Position numbers and translations under genes: made by a program. Positions 1-13,045 of a stretch of 64,000 bases of DNA are shown here, in pieces. The stretch's first letter is position 1, and every line of letters begins with the position of its first letter. The notes below the pieces were generated by a model. That model ran no database searches and was not told the origin of the DNA. It worked only from the letters and a program-made list of their open reading frames with translations. This DNA is from Nymphaea colorata (lineage: Eukaryota > Streptophyta > Magnoliopsida > Nymphaeales > Nymphaeaceae): assembly GCF_008831285.2 (NCBI RefSeq), contig NC_045139.1, positions 3,170,704 through 3,234,703 on the forward strand, written 5' to 3'.

Positions 1-140
1 CCAGATGTTGGCAGTGATAAGTCCTCACAGTGGATGAGTTTCCTGCAAACGCCAGGACAGACAGTCGCGAGTCCCACTTGTTATCCATGTTCTTGAAGTT
101 CTTCAGGTTCTAAACAGGGGAAGAGGCAGGTGATGACATG

Positions 141-290
141 GTGTGGGCAATTGCCCACACAAGGCCCATAAAGAGGTAAACTTCTTGGTAGTTTTTTCAT
201 TTGCATACAGGTACCCCTTAAAAATTTAAAATTATATGACCAGTGCTCCTCGCTCTGTCCCTATCTGTAAATGAAAAACAGGGTGAACAT
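141..290. repeat. Dispersed repeat copy with 20-bp palindrome
   Basis: Positions 141-160 are a perfect 20-base palindrome (GTGTGGGCAATTGCCCACAC) followed by an AT-rich tail. The same core, with small changes, recurs near 9,523, 12,928, 26,828, 44,438 and 50,927. It is therefore a member of a dispersed family, probably a non-autonomous DNA transposon. The outer edges of this copy are not clear. Confidence 0.6.
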
Positions 291-688
291 ATTAAAAGAG
301 GAGATTCAATAAAGGAGGAGAAAAAGAAGCAACCACATATGAGGACAAATTAGAGAAGGGTAGAAAGGTGCTTTCTTTAAAGGACAAAAGTACTCCTGCA
401 AAAGCAGAAAATGACCTCCAACAAAAGGAAAAAAAAAGTGCCCTAAACATGTGAATGGTATGATGGTGCATTTGAGCATAAGGTTTGGAAATTTTGAAAA
501 GTTGGTCTCCACTCACCTCAATATGTGTAAGTGTTTCAAGGTTTAACTCATTCGCAACCCCAACAACCACTGACACCAAGTCACATGGGTACTCCATCTT
601 CTACGATCTATCGTACCAGTGCTGGTACAATAATTTTGAGACACGGATACTTTCTTGTTTACAATTGGATCAGATTCAGATCTGAGTC

Positions 689-692
<4 letters not shown>

Positions 693-721
<29 letters not shown>
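693..721. repeat. (TA)n microsatellite
   Basis: An uninterrupted AT dinucleotide run of about 29 bases. Confidence 0.9.
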
Positions 722-3700
722 CCTTGACTCTTGAGCCTTTCAGATGTCTCACACATGCAAGCCTATATACACTTAACACACATGCGCACACACATACGAA
801 CCTCATATACCAAACTTCTCTATGGATTCTAAAGAGATCACATGATAGATCTGCAGTTGCAAAGATGGTAGTCAAATTGTTTATTTGAAAGTCTAAAACA
901 CCCTTCAAAACAAGGAAAAAATGAATTTTTTTAAATGAAATCACTTGTTTTTTGTTATGGAGTATTTCAAACTTTTGATATAACATCTTGGTTTTCATAT
1001 TTGTAACCTAAGCATTAGAATTTATTCTTATCAGAATCGATGGCTTAGATAATTTCTATCAAGTTTGATATATATATAGTGAGAGAGAGATGAAACGATA
1101 GATATTGGCTGATATAGGCCATTTGATACAATGTTTGTCGACTGATACGCGGCCTTATTTTCACGAGTAGCATCATGGAGACGCTCACAGAAAACAGTTG
1201 ATGCTTCTCCTGTTTCTGAATCAACGTATGTATGAATGGAAAGCTAAAATGTTCATACGTTTTTCTCTTTTGGCAACTTTTGCATAAAATTCGTTGTTTT
1301 GGTGCTTTCCTTTCACCTTCTTTCTTTGGTCCGGCATAGCCAAAGCAAACACAGTGCTGATTTCACGTTTGACAATCTTTCTTGTAATGCGGAGTTGTGC
1401 TTATCGGTGCCGTCATCATCAATTAAAAAGGGTTTCAAGAAGAGGTTCCGTTCATGTAGATTATAATCGCCGAACCTCCGTTATACCTTGCCAAATACTG
1501 TTGATTCTATAGCGTCAAACTAGATGCTTCTTCTTGCAGCTGAAACTTTACAAGGAACAGCGGTGGTTAAGCATAATTAAATCTTAATTGTGCTCTAACT
1601 GTGCATGAGCACATTATTTCATCTACTGTCCTCATTACCTCACACTCGAACAAGATTCTAATATTAGATATACATTCTGACTAAAAGATGGAACGAAAAG
1701 AATAAATGGGCAGAGAAAAAGAGTGTGCATTCCCGTCTGTAAGAAAGAAGGGCAGCGCTTTAGATGCTTTCTGGTCAGCGTTGCACATACAGCTTTCATT
1801 TTATGTCAAGTTCCTGAAAGACATGTTGCATTAACTGACAAACTTCGGCATATACTATGACAAATTTTAAATTTTAATTTTTTTTATTTATTTCAATGTT
1901 CAATTCAAATGCGCCAGATGCTGATGTAGCTAAAAAATTAAAACTAGCTGAAAGCACTATAAACCATTGTTGAAAACACCACGACTCCTTATTTCTCCAT
2001 GAATCATGCGGTGAAAACCTGTTGAAAGATAAGCCCTTTCCCTTATTATTAGCCAAAAATGGGATTTTAATTACATGAAAAAATTAAAATCCTTCATAGG
2101 ATGATTACATTCCCAAAAGAATAATTGACCGGGATCCCAGCCTACTTGCCCATTTTTCATCCATGGCTGCTGATTTAAGATTTTTAACCTGAGTAGTTTT
2201 TGGGTGAGCGGGGTTTGACCCATTACATAAAGCTCAAGCCCCCACCCAAACCCTCATCCCTTAGGGTATAGAGTTTGAGTCGGTGCCTTCGGACGTCATC
2301 CTCACCGTGTTTCAACTTGTGTGTCGGTAGCTCCTCGTTTGCAACACAAAGAGTTGGCCATCGGAAATTCAAAGGGAAACTGGTCATCTTCAGCTCCTAC
2401 TGGTTCCCATTCAGCTTCCCATTGTACCAATCCCCTTGGGCATTTAGCCTGGGTAGTTGACTCTCTACATGCAAGTGCAGCCCAAACGTTTCTATTTCAC
2501 CTATGATGGCTTTGTCTATCACTTCTTTCTAGGCCTTATTGTTCTAAGTCACTGGACTCTTTTATTTTACTGCCGCATCCAAGTCGCATCGAGTCAGGTG
2601 CGCATCGAACATGGGTGCGGCTCCGACTCACACCCGAGCCCAGTTAAAATTTTATATTACTAAATTATTTATATAATATATCTTGTTCTCATATTTTCCT
2701 ATACAATACAATTTATTCAAGTATGTTATATACATTAATAACTAAATTGTAATAATAATATGTACACGCTTATTCTGTTATATATATAATAAATTAATAA
2801 TAATAATAATAATAAAATACCATCACCGCACCTAAATTTTTTGGAAAGTGCAGCTTTGGCACCCGCACCCCACACTCTGGTGACATAGTTATTGTTGGAT
2901 TGGATGGCTGTGATAGCTCATTACAGTTAAAGCCTTCCCGAACAATTGTTTAGCACCCAACTCTCAGAAAACAACCTCCCTTCTTTCGACCAGCAGCAGA
3001 TTTCGAGAGATGCATTCTGGACTACAGCTTCTAACCAGACCTGCAACAAGATGTATAAACCTTCTCCATTCGCATGTGGACTTTGTATTGATTCCCTTCT
3101 TCATAATTCTAATATGCTGTCATGATGCCTAGCCGCAACCACGCTTCTAGTCTTTCTTTATCCATTCTATTCCAGTTTGCTTTCCTGAATTGCATCATAA
3201 ACCACCATCAGCGCTCCTGTAGCGGCAGATTTTTACTTTTAAGCTATCCGGCATCATCATGCGTTCCGGCAGAATTGAACTCCCCTGATTTAAGTATCCA
3301 AAGATGCAGAGCTGAATTGGGGTTGATACAGGCAGAAATGGCATCACAGATCAATATTTGCTACGCGAAAGCACCGTCTCTGATTTATATATCTCTAGTA
3401 GTGACTGTGGTGAACACGATGTGCATCGACTGACATGGGCCACTACATGAGAGTGATATTGGTCACATGACATTGGTTATGAAAAATCACTCAACATAAC
3501 AGTAAGGATACATTACATGACCAAGAACTAAGATGGCTAAACCATTCAAAATGAATAAAACTTTACCAGAGTTAATTTCAGAATTATGACAACTCCATAG
3601 ACGGGAAAAACAGTGACATTTTTTCCTTATAAGATGTAAACGGGTTCCTGCTAATGGGGACTGAATAGCATTCACTCGATTTGGACTCAAACTCGAGCCT

Positions 3701-3769
3701 GAGTCCTTACATGATTTTTTGAAACCATGAGACCAGCCAGTATCAATTCAACCAGCTACTAAGGGGATG

Positions 3770-4170
3770 TTTGATGAGGCCAGAATTGTGGAATCCTGGA
3801 GTTAAAATTTTATTTTTTGATGAATGAGAATTGCATTATAAAAAAAAAAGAATTTTGATTCCAGAATTATAGGTTTCTTCTTGAATCAAAATTTTTGAAT
3901 TGTGATTATACTCTAGAAGGTAGAATTACGATTCCAGAATTTTAGAATTTTTTTTATATCTCTTTGGACATATGTCATGATTGGTTTTAATTCATCAATT
4001 CTAAAGTTGTAATTCATGTTTTATCAAACACATATTTTTCAATTCTAGAATCAAAATTGCATACTATCAAATACCAAGGGAAACTAGAATGAAACTTTGA
4101 TTCTAACTCCAGTTTGAAGTGGAATTTTGTTTTTTATAATTTTAATTCTACGATCAAGCTTCAGGTTCAT
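3770..4170. repeat. Possible MITE-like AT-rich block
   Basis: The block opens with GGGATGTTTGATGAGG and closes near GGTTCATCAAATGC, which are roughly inverted. The inside repeats the words AATTCTAGAATT and CCAGAATT many times. This resembles Tourist-like MITEs, but the ends are imperfect and I found no clean target duplication. Confidence 0.3.
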
Positions 4171-4244
4171 CAAATGCTTCTAGAAAGTATTCCAGTTTCA
4201 AATAAGCTTTGGTTCCAGATTTAAACTCAGATACAAAACTTTCA

Positions 4245-4415
4245 ACAGCCAGTGTATTTAAGAATGAGCAACAACTAAATGGACTCCCCAAGAATGATGC
4301 GATTCCCTTTAGCAATCTCCATGAACGATGAAGAGGCTGAGTTCAACCAACAGCCGGTGTATTTAAGGAAAATGACCAACAGCTAATGGACTCCTCAAGA
4401 ATAATTCAGCTGTTC
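4245..4415. repeat. Diverged tandem duplication, ~105 bp period
   Basis: The words ACAGCC(A/G)GTGTATTTAAG and AATGGACTCC(C/T)CAAGAAT occur in the same order from 4,245 and again from 4,350, with small indels between the copies. No coding sense is apparent. Confidence 0.6.
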
Positions 4416-6179
4416 TATCGCTTCAAACGAAGTAAATTTCAGCCCTTTCTCAGACAGATATATATCATCAACATCATATTTTCTCTGTCTGGTGAAATCA
4501 TAATTTGAGATAAACTTTTGTATTTGTTTTTCAAATTTTATCTTTATGGATATATCCCTTAGTTCAAAACTAGGAAATCCATTCCTAGATCAGTTAATGT
4601 CAAGGCATATAGGGGATTTTATAATAGCATAACTTTGATTCAAACATGGCCATTAAATCCTCATGGTTGGAATTAACAAGAAAAAATCAAAATCAGCCTT
4701 AAAATGCGTTTGCATTAAAACATGTTGCTGGTTCCTTATCACCTGCGGCTGCCTTCCGTGTCTGAATTAACCATGCTGCATCTCTACTAGACTTAGAGCA
4801 AAAATCGCTTAGCAGGCAGAACTCAATATGCAAATTCCAGTAATCCAAACACGTGGATCAAGAGAAATATGCGCAACAAAATCCTATATTGGTCGAGCCT
4901 CCATATATCCCCAGATTTTCAAGGGTTTCTTTCGCAAATTAAATAACCATGTAAATGTGTTCCACATGATAAAATTTTTATGGTGATCAATACCTCGAGT
5001 GCCCAATTACTGCGCACCGTCAAGCTTTTGTACAGGTTGCAGATCAACAGTTCAGAGATTGTCTATAAGTTTATCTTCAGTCACATATTTTCGTAGGAAA
5101 GACATGTCGATTCTTTAAACAACTGTATGGAGCAGTTGGCAACGCTAGCTTTCTCAAAATTGGCCAGAAAAACCAAGTTCTGTGTGTGTGCGCGAGCATG
5201 TGCGGGCAAGTGCATGCCCATAATTCATCAGCTAAAAGAAGAGGACACTTGTTCAGCAAATAACAAGTACAGACGCCATTGCTTACATACTTGAAGAAAA
5301 AGACGTGTTAAGTTGACCAGACTAAACCTAACAACTCCTCCAAATACTTGGACGCTCCTTCCACCAACCCACAAGGCTGGAAGCCTTTGACTAATAAGAA
5401 GAAAAGACAACACCCAACAACCAGAGCAATAAAAGAACTCATTTAAAGTAAAATATCCACAGTAGCTGAAGGCTATGCTCTTGCAAGAAATCAACAAAAG
5501 AATTTGGTGGATGCATACATTTTTTGTTTGTCTAAACTTTTTATCATCATAAAAAATTGATTGTGGATAGAAGTACGTGAATCAGGAAATAACAAACCAT
5601 GAAGCAGCTCAGCTGTATTTGCAAAATCATTAGTCATCATTCAAGGAGAGCAAGGACTAAATCTGATCTCTCATCTTAAAAAAAGGACTAAATCTGATCA
5701 GGCATCAGATTTTTAGCAGAATTCAGTATTTCCGTAGGATAACAAAAGCACGTTCGAAAGAGAACCATAGAGGAAGAAGAACTAGTAACACAGAACAGAA
5801 CACATTAGGTATATGACCAAAGAAAAAGCAAATCTTGTCTATAAATTGTATCGACTAAAATGAGGTTGCACCTGTGAGTTACAAGCATAGGTTATTAAGC
5901 CCCAACGGCATTGAAAGAGAAATTAAAATATACTGGAGAGAAATCTCCCCAGTAATAATCTATGGCGGTGTACTAAAAAGGCCTGATCCATCTTCACCTT
6001 TCAGTACTACATTGCAGTGTATGAGAGGCAGAGGACCAATTGGTTCTGCCAAATCCATTTCAAGCTTACAAAGCTTAGGAACTTGAACCCAAGAACCAGT
6101 AGTTCGAGTTTAGCTAGCATGAAAAACTATAATTCATGCAGGTTCTAGAAAGAGTATATGTCCTACCCATATATCAGCA

Positions 6180-6983
6180 CTACTTGTTCTTCATCGTCAC
6201 ACCAAATGAACTTGCAATTATAACAGAAGTGGCCATGTCCAAGAACAACCCATGCTCGATAACGCCTGTCAAGCGCAGCATTGAATCACTTGCAGCTTCC
6301 AGGTCTCCAATTGGGCCTTTGAAGAACAAATCCACAATGTAGTTTGAATTGTCTGTCAAGAATGGTTCGCCGCTTTTGGCGCATCTCCTGAGCTTCGCCT
6401 CACAGCCCACCTCTTCAAAGAGGCTCTGTAGCCTCTTAGCCGTGAATGCCCACCCAAAAGGAACGACCTCAACTGGCACAGCCATGCCACTCTCCCCTAA
6501 ATTCTCAACCATCTTTGTTTCATCAACTATAACTATAAATTTCTTGCATGCCCCCTCAATCATCTTCTCCCGGAGAAGTGACCCACCCCTGCCCTTGATC
6601 AAATTGAGCTTGGGATCGACCTCATCAGCTCCATCAATGGCCAAGTCGAGGACAGGGTGGGTCGCAAGGTCTGAAAGAGGAATGTCCCAAGCAGAGGCCT
6701 GCTTCTCAGTCTTCTTCGAGGTCGGAATACCCACAATGTCCTTCAATTTACCCTGTTTCAGCAGCTCACCAATCCTCTCAATGGCGTAAGCAGCAGTTGA
6801 ACCAGTACCTAATCCTAAAACCATGCCACTTTCAACGTATTCAACGGCTCTGTATGCTGCAATTCTCTTGAGATCATCTTGTGTAAGAACAGCAGAGGCT
6901 GATGAAGACGAAGGGGGTGAAGGAATGGGGATTGTGGGTTTCTCCATGTAAAAGAGGGGAGAGCACGGAATGGCCATTTTCAT
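6180..6983 (-). CDS. Ribose-5-phosphate isomerase A, cytosolic RPI2-like
   Basis: This intronless frame encodes a 267-residue ribose-5-phosphate isomerase, which interconverts ribose 5-phosphate and ribulose 5-phosphate in the pentose phosphate pathways. The RpiA hallmarks are intact: the phosphate loop GLGTGST at residues 57-63, DGADE at 117-121 (Asp117 and Asp120 match the two catalytic aspartates of E. coli RpiA), KGRGG at 130-134 and LLREK with the catalytic-base Glu139. The C-terminal GVIEHGLFL segment is also family-typical. Length is close to plant RPI proteins. The first 30 residues are Pro/Ser-rich and not a strong plastid transit peptide, and the core resembles Arabidopsis RPI1/RPI2 more than chloroplast RPI3. 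A cytosolic role is therefore inferred. Translation may start at Met1 or Met3 (MKMAIP); the second resembles the MAI start of Arabidopsis RPI2. Single-exon structure is visible, since the frame is continuous from start to stop. Confidence 0.95.
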   Translation of the reverse strand: MKMAIPCSPLFYMEKPTIPIPSPPSSSSASAVLTQDDLKRIAAYRAVEYVESGMVLGLGTGSTAAYAIERIGELLKQGKLKDIVGIPTSKKTEKQASAWDIPLSDLATHPVLDLAIDGADEVDPKLNLIKGRGGSLLREKMIEGACKKFIVIVDETKMVENLGESGMAVPVEVVPFGWAFTAKRLQSLFEEVGCEAKLRRCAKSGEPFLTDNSNYIVDLFFKGPIGDLEAASDSMLRLTGVIEHGLFLDMATSVIIASSFGVTMKNK

Positions 6984-7654
6984 ATGGAAACGATGATTAA
7001 TTTAGGGACTAAGGACAAGAACTACAAAGCTTCAAGTAGAAAACCAGGCAACCTAATAGACCAAAGCTACAATAATTAATACAATAGATGAAGGAATATG
7101 AAAAATTGGTACCGGCAACCTACCGGAAATGAAACCTGAAACAATAGTGATCAAGGTTGTGCTCTAGGCGTAGATATCGGCACCAATGCCCAAAGAAGCA
7201 AGAGAAAGATACACAACTAATCAGTAGTCACAAGACACCAGCTGATGAAAAGAACTAGGACCAACTTTTTATCAAAAAATCACAGCAAAAGAGTAACTAC
7301 AGGTGATAAGGTGTATAAGATTAGGATACCAAATGGTAGGACCAGGAGTTTAAGCACAAAACGAAAAGAAAGAACAAAGAACAGAGGAAATGATCAATAC
7401 CCACAAGCAGTTGAAGCCAGAAACGAGGCTATAACATGATCTGTAATGGGAATGAATCAAAATCCACAAAAGGAGGTGAAAATCTATGTGGGTATCCTCT
7501 GTATCAAAGCAAGAACTCCTATTGCAGGTACTCTCCTTTCTCTTGGCTACAAGAAAGGAAAGACAGAAAGAGGAGCCAGGCTTGAGAAGAGAGAAAGAGA
7601 GAGAACAGAGGGGAGTTATCTTCTTGCAGGGCAGCAACAAAAGGCGGAGAAAAG
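6984..7654 (-). other. Leader region of RPI gene
   Basis: This is sequence between the likely promoter and the RPI start codon. On the minus strand it starts CT-rich (leader-like) and becomes AT-rich, intron-like sequence towards the ATG. The open frames on the plus strand here are purine-rich antisense shadows. Confidence 0.4.
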
Positions 7655-7700
7655 AAAGCGCGAGTTAGGGCTTTGGTGGGGAGGCCATATTTATGTGGGA
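7655..7700 (-). promoter_or_regulatory. Probable core promoter of the RPI gene
   Basis: On the minus strand a TATA-like CATAAATATG (7,686-7,695) is followed about 15 bases later by a telo-box-like AAAGCCCTAA and then by a long CT-rich leader (7,660 down to about 7,540). This is a common arrangement for plant housekeeping promoters. About 700 bases separate it from the start codon. A 5'-UTR intron is therefore likely, though I cannot fix its splice sites. Confidence 0.45.
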
Positions 7701-8546
7701 AAGGGAAGGGGTGGTCCAAAATCTTTTTGTGGTTGGAGAATCGGGAGAGCTTCTTCCGAGAATTTGTTGGCGTCAAAGGACAGAAATTTTGAGGCGTTTG
7801 GTAACGTCTCTTGCGGCGCCCCTCCTCTCTCCCTCTCACGCCACTCCCGCGTTTTCTTCATGACGGTGATTTTTCATTTTTCCATAGTTGTTATCAAACT
7901 TATTCGTTATCGTCCTTCCTTTCCTCGGGAAATGTATAATAAAGAGAACTTTTCTGTTAAAAGCTTACGTTAATGAAAAAAAAAAGATTTTTGAATTATT
8001 GTTGAATGGAATATAAGAAAGAGCAAAATTAGTGTAACATATGAGTGGCCCAAAAAGGTTTTTTATTATTTGATTAAAAGGGCTTATCGAAAAGCTTTTG
8101 CATAACTAAAACTAACAAAATTAGTGTCCAGCAAAACTTTCACCATGTTTGTTTGATAGGAAAAAAGGTAACGACCAAATAAAGGCGAGGTTGTACTATT
8201 CTCTCTTAATCACTTGAAGAAAACAGTGGTAAAGAAAGAAAAAACGGATCGATATTGAAAAAATGAAAACCATTAAAACATGAAATCTTTCTAGGACCCG
8301 TGTTTCGGGAATTCTCAAAAAGTGAGGCTGATGTCAGAAAGACTTAAATTTGAGGCTCATTTTTGAGATTACTGCTTGAAATTGGACGGTGTAGAGAAAT
8401 TTTCCCCTGAAAGCAATGTCGTCATGTGCTTTATCTTTCATGGCTTTTCTTTTCCGATCTGTTATTTTGTTCTTGGTGCATGCACCTTTGTTCTCATACC
8501 TGCACCAACCACCGTGGAGTGAGTAAAAGCTTGTAGTTGGTGACAA

Positions 8547-8727
8547 AGGCGGAGCTAAAATAGATTTAGTGTGGGCTTTCGCCCCACAACAAAATTTCAT
8601 GTAAATTTAAAAAAGAATTCACTTGTTTTATATAAAAACTTTGAACAATGATATTTCAATTTTAGTTAAAATTTAAAAACTTTAATACCGCTCGCCTCAA
8701 GAAAAATTTCTAACTCCACCCCCAATT
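8547..8727. repeat. GGCGGAGCTA-type dispersed repeat
   Basis: The copy begins with GGCGGAGCTA, has GTGTGGGC/GCCCCACA arms near the start and an AT-rich body with TTAAAATTTAAAAACTTTAAT, and ends near TTCTAACTCCACC. The same layout, with the same body words, occurs at 45,950-46,140. It is likely a short non-autonomous DNA element whose ends are inverted (GGAGCTA against TAACTCC). Confidence 0.6.
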
Positions 8728-8974
8728 GATAATACCGTCACTAACCCGTTCAGGGTTTGGACTTGGATTTATGGATTGGAATCGGTTCGATAATGCAACT
8801 TTTAAACACGTTAAGGACGTTCAAAACTGTAAGGGCATGGTGAAATCTTTGATGAACCCATGGATTTGAGGTCCGACTATGGATTTGAGATCCTTTATTT
8901 ATCATTGGGGTTCAACCTTGTTTTGCGCTCTGAGGCATTGAAAGCAGGCTTGATATGTTGAAAAGGAGTGAATT

Positions 8975-9510
8975 ACCGCCCAATTGAGCTCAAGTTTAGC
9001 TCAAGCTCGTCTCGACTAATGAAACCTCAAGTTCGACTTGGCTCGACCTCGAGAATAACTCGACCGAAGTAGCTCGAGCTCGTCTGAGCAATTACGTGTT
9101 GAGCTCGAGCTCCAATTGATTAAGGTTCGACAAACTCATTTGAATAGAATTGATATTCATCACGCGTTATATGTTGAGCTCGAGCACGATTCAATTAAGG
9201 CTCAACAAACTTGTTTGAATAGAATTGATTCTCATGGTTACGTGTTGAGCTTGACTCGATTAAGGCTCGACAAACTCGTAAACTTGTTTCGATATATCAA
9301 CTTGATTTAGGTTCGACAAACTCAATTAAGGCTCAAGCTCGACTAGGTAGTTACATGTTGAGCTTGAACTCAACTCGATTATTTGAACGAGTCGACTCGT
9401 GAACTTGAGTTCAACTCATTAAGCAAATGACTCAGCTCGAACTCGTTTACGAACCAAGCTTCAACGAGTCAAGCTCGAGTAGCTCGATTCGTTCTTCACT
9501 CCTAAACCCC
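8975..9510 (+). mobile_element. hAT-type non-autonomous element, GAGCTCG-rich (copy 1)
   Basis: The sequence is full of GAGCTCGAG, AAGGCTCGACAAACTCG and TTGAATAGAATTGAT words and matches the element at 48,556-49,053 in order and orientation. Ends are AGGAGTGAA and TTCACTCCTA, which are inverted and related to the TAGGGGTGAA ends of the other copy. I see no matching 8 bp flank, so this copy is older or rearranged. It has no coding capacity. Confidence 0.7.
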
Positions 9511-9522
9511 AGTCAATGCCAT

Positions 9523-9675
9523 TGTGGGCAACTGCCCACACGGCCCACATAATTTGCTTCATTTACACATTAAAACTTCATTAAGTTTCACTTTTTCACA
9601 TGTGAGTGCTCTTTAGAGTTTGAAATTTAAAGTAACAATGTTCCTTTAACTAAAAAATTCTAGCTCCACCACAGT
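9523..9675. repeat. Palindrome-type dispersed repeat copy
   Basis: TTGTGGGCAACTGCCCACA is followed by an AT-rich tail with GAGTTTGAAATTTAAAG and a TTCTAGCTCCACCAC end. It belongs to the same family as the copies at 44,425 and 50,905. Confidence 0.6.
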
Positions 9676-12600
9676 CTCCCGGACAGACACTAAGAAGGTA
9701 GTCCTACCAACCTAACAAGATAAGCTACTTGACCTACTTTGGTGGGACCAAGTCAAACCTCACAGTGAAAGCGAAGGCTGGGCTTAGTCAAACCTATTGA
9801 CCATTAGTATGGTGCCCCCTAAAGCATTAGGTACTGATCCTTCCAAAGATTCTCTAAAATAAGTGAAGAGGGGTTTGTTCTCTGTCCTTTTAGATGGGGT
9901 AGGTGAGATATGCCAAGATCACAAAGAATAAACTAGTTGCCAAGAACTTTTGGCTCACATGATTGCTACCAACCCCCATTCAAATTGTTCATGATTTAAG
10001 AGTGTTAGCCAATGGGAAAAAATGACAAGCAAGAAGGAAAAAAAGAACACTTGAGATAGTCAAATGCCATTAATAAATGCTTGGGGATAGGTGAACCTAC
10101 CAAAATGTGTGGATAAGCTGGATTTATGGAGTTAGGTTCTATTGGACCCATAATGGATCTGGATTTGGTTCTTACTGATCCATTTTGCAGGTTTTGAGAA
10201 GAAACTATGCATGCAAAAACCTTGCCATGTATGAAATGTTTGAACAAATTGATAGCATCTGTTCGAGTTACTGAAAAAAAACTTGGGTTTATAGACACAT
10301 CTCATATGAATGTACATGTGTATATACATATAATAATAATAACAATAAGATTTTAAGCGAAAAATACATATATTCATTGTTTCTATTTGTAAAACATAGA
10401 TTACTAAACAAAAACTACCAAACTCCATAAAAACATTACAAAATTGAACATGCCATTTCTAAGCCTTGTCCTGCACCTGCATCTGTGTTCGACTGTGTCG
10501 ACACATATGAGGGCTACATGTGAGCAATTTGTCCACACATACAAAAAAAAAATCTTATTTTTATATTGATATTTTTGAGCAATTTTTCTCGTTTACTTAA
10601 TGGTGACCCTTAAAAATTATAAAGATTAGTCACTTCGTCGCCTCTTCCAAGTATAGTTAGCGTGTCATGCCTGGAGATAAGGAGCAAGATAATTTATTTT
10701 TTTAGAAGGGAAATTGACAGGAGCGTCACATCTATCAGATTAAAAAATTAATATCATGGCCATATAGTGTATGTGATATGGATTTGCACCCATGAATAAT
10801 GATACTTTAGAACCGAATTCATTAAATATGCATTCTGACTTAGTGATGCATTTTTCTATAACATTTTTTAGTATTAGTTGCTGTCCATTAGGTGATAAGG
10901 CTTTTGGTTAACTTCTAATTTTATTTAATTAAGATTGCTAATTGGATTGAAACAAACATAGGATTTCATATCCACATTAAGTAACAAAAACCTCGGATCT
11001 GAGTGGGAGGAGGAAGGCAGGACCTTAGATCCTCGGATTTTAGATTCGTTTTTCATCTTACAGAGTGGTTTGACATGTGGTAATAATACATTAATGTTCT
11101 ATGCATCAATCATAAGAATTGGTAGATTCATGAAACACTTTTAAAAATATTCCATAAATCTGATCAATTGTTGGGGTAAATAGACAGGAATGTAACATAC
11201 AATTACTATTGCCAAACGCCACCTATAGGATTTCATGTCGGAAGCAAACAACATAGCCTAATGGCATTTTATTGGCACATTCATCTCCATAGCTGCAGCT
11301 GAGATTATTATTAGTTGCCATCTTGATCTTTTTCAGCTAATTGCCTAACCATTTATGGACAATCGTTAGGTTCTTATCATTTTCTTAGTAGAAACAAAGG
11401 AAAACAAACTTGTTTGGCCTCCCTTACCATATACTTTCTTATTACTATCTAATAAGTTCCAAATAAAATGATATGAAATCCAATTTCCTAGAGTTTGCTA
11501 AAAGCCATCATTTCTCGCCTGGTTACTTTATGTCTTCATCTATCAATGTGGAAAGGTGATAGTTTTTGGATGACTAAATATTTAAAATCTGCCGTTAGAA
11601 ACATCAAAATTTTGCTAAAAATGTCATAAATAATTGTTACACGATAAACTGTTGTTGACGCTCTTGTAGCTAAGGACTTTTAGCGATGAATTTTAATTAT
11701 TTTGCCATTCGGTAACAGGTAAGATGTGTTGCTCCTGGACTAAACTTGGTGAACCAGATTAATCCATATTGTTGATTCTTACTCACTGCTGTTTTTTTGG
11801 GACTCTTGTACATAATGTTCAGTTAATTACCTGGGTATCTTATGTGTGCTGATTTACGATATTTAAAGGGTGTTTGGTATTATAATACAAGTTCCAAAAA
11901 GCAGTATACTTTTGTTTCAGAGAACATGACGTGATCAAAGATTCTGCTTGTAATCTAACTAACACTGACATAATTACACAGAGAGGTGAACAAGACGTAT
12001 CAATCTCGCTCATAAGTGTGTGTGTGTATGTGTGCGTGTGCATAGAGAGGTGGACATGATGAAACTTTCATGGCTAAATTACGGATTATGCACAGTGGCA
12101 AAATGGCCAACTATATATTCCTTAGGCTCATTTTTTAGAAGCAATCCTTTATCATAGAGCAGTTATTCAAATCTTGGAGGTGAAAGAAGCAAGATATTCA
12201 AATCTTCAATGTTTTCCAAGTCGTTCATCTTTTTCTCTTGGATGTGGACATATACCAACTCTTCGACCCCACCCTCATCTCTAGTTTGGCAAATTGCCGG
12301 TTGCTTATATATATGATTAAACTTGTTTTCTTATCCCTAGAAGGCCACCATTGACATTATATATATATATATATACACACACACACTTTTGCTTACAATG
12401 AGCAGTTACAAGATATTTATTTCAAAGTTCATTTCAAATAACTGTTCAATGATGTTATCATTTTGATAATGTAATTGCTCCTTATTCATTCCTTGCTTTG
12501 ATAATGCTAATCTTATATGCTGATCAACATGCTGCGTAATCAATTTCCTTCCACTTTCACCCCATTATGTATATATCCAAGCAAGCATACACACACAAAT

Positions 12601-12925
12601 TCGTGGGTCGTGTTTGGTTGGCACTCTAAAAAAACCATCCTCTTTGACTGTTTAAAGCATGTCAAATTCAAATATTGATGGATGTGGTAGATGGAGGAGT
12701 TGGTTTCAGTGGCATCTTTCATGCTTTCTGTCGGCAGCGCAAAAGATAAGTTCGTCCATCTGTGTTCTCAAGTGTGTTCCGCATCCAGATCTTTTGTTGA
12801 TCTTCCAATATATCCTTTAATAGTTTTTTCTATCTTCCTGAGTATTTTCTTTTCCAGAGTACATGTTTGAATGAGATACACCTCAACAAATGATGGGTTG
12901 AATTCAGTAGTAGACGTACGTATGG

Positions 12926-13045
12926 GTTGTGTGGGCAACTGCCCACATAGATCCACATAAATAAATTCTTTTATAAGCATGTTGATACCTTATCGTCGTT
13001 TACTTATTTATATATTGATTGTCCATAAAAGTTACAGTTTGTGAA
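12926..13045. repeat. Palindrome-type dispersed repeat copy
   Basis: TGTGTGGGCAACTGCCCACA is followed by an AT-rich tail containing ATATTGATTGTCCATAAAAG. The core is shared with the other palindrome copies, and the tail is diverged. Confidence 0.5.

Larger units (their letters stand above)
1..5800. other. Gene-free intergenic stretch
   Basis: I see no convincing coding region here on either strand. The open frames are short, lack domain-like composition and are not joined by plausible splice sites. The stretch holds a palindrome-type dispersed repeat near 141, a TA microsatellite, short GATA-like and TAA-rich runs (about 2,740-2,815), a MITE-like AT-rich block near 3,770-4,170 and a diverged 105 bp duplication near 4,245. 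Confidence 0.6.

Noticed and set aside
6349-6789. 146-codon plus-strand frame
   Set aside because: It is antisense to the ribose-5-phosphate isomerase gene and lacks any domain of its own.
7446-7973. 175-codon plus-strand frame
   Set aside because: It lies antisense over the RPI promoter and purine-rich leader; the sequence is low-complexity Lys/Arg/Glu without a recognisable family.
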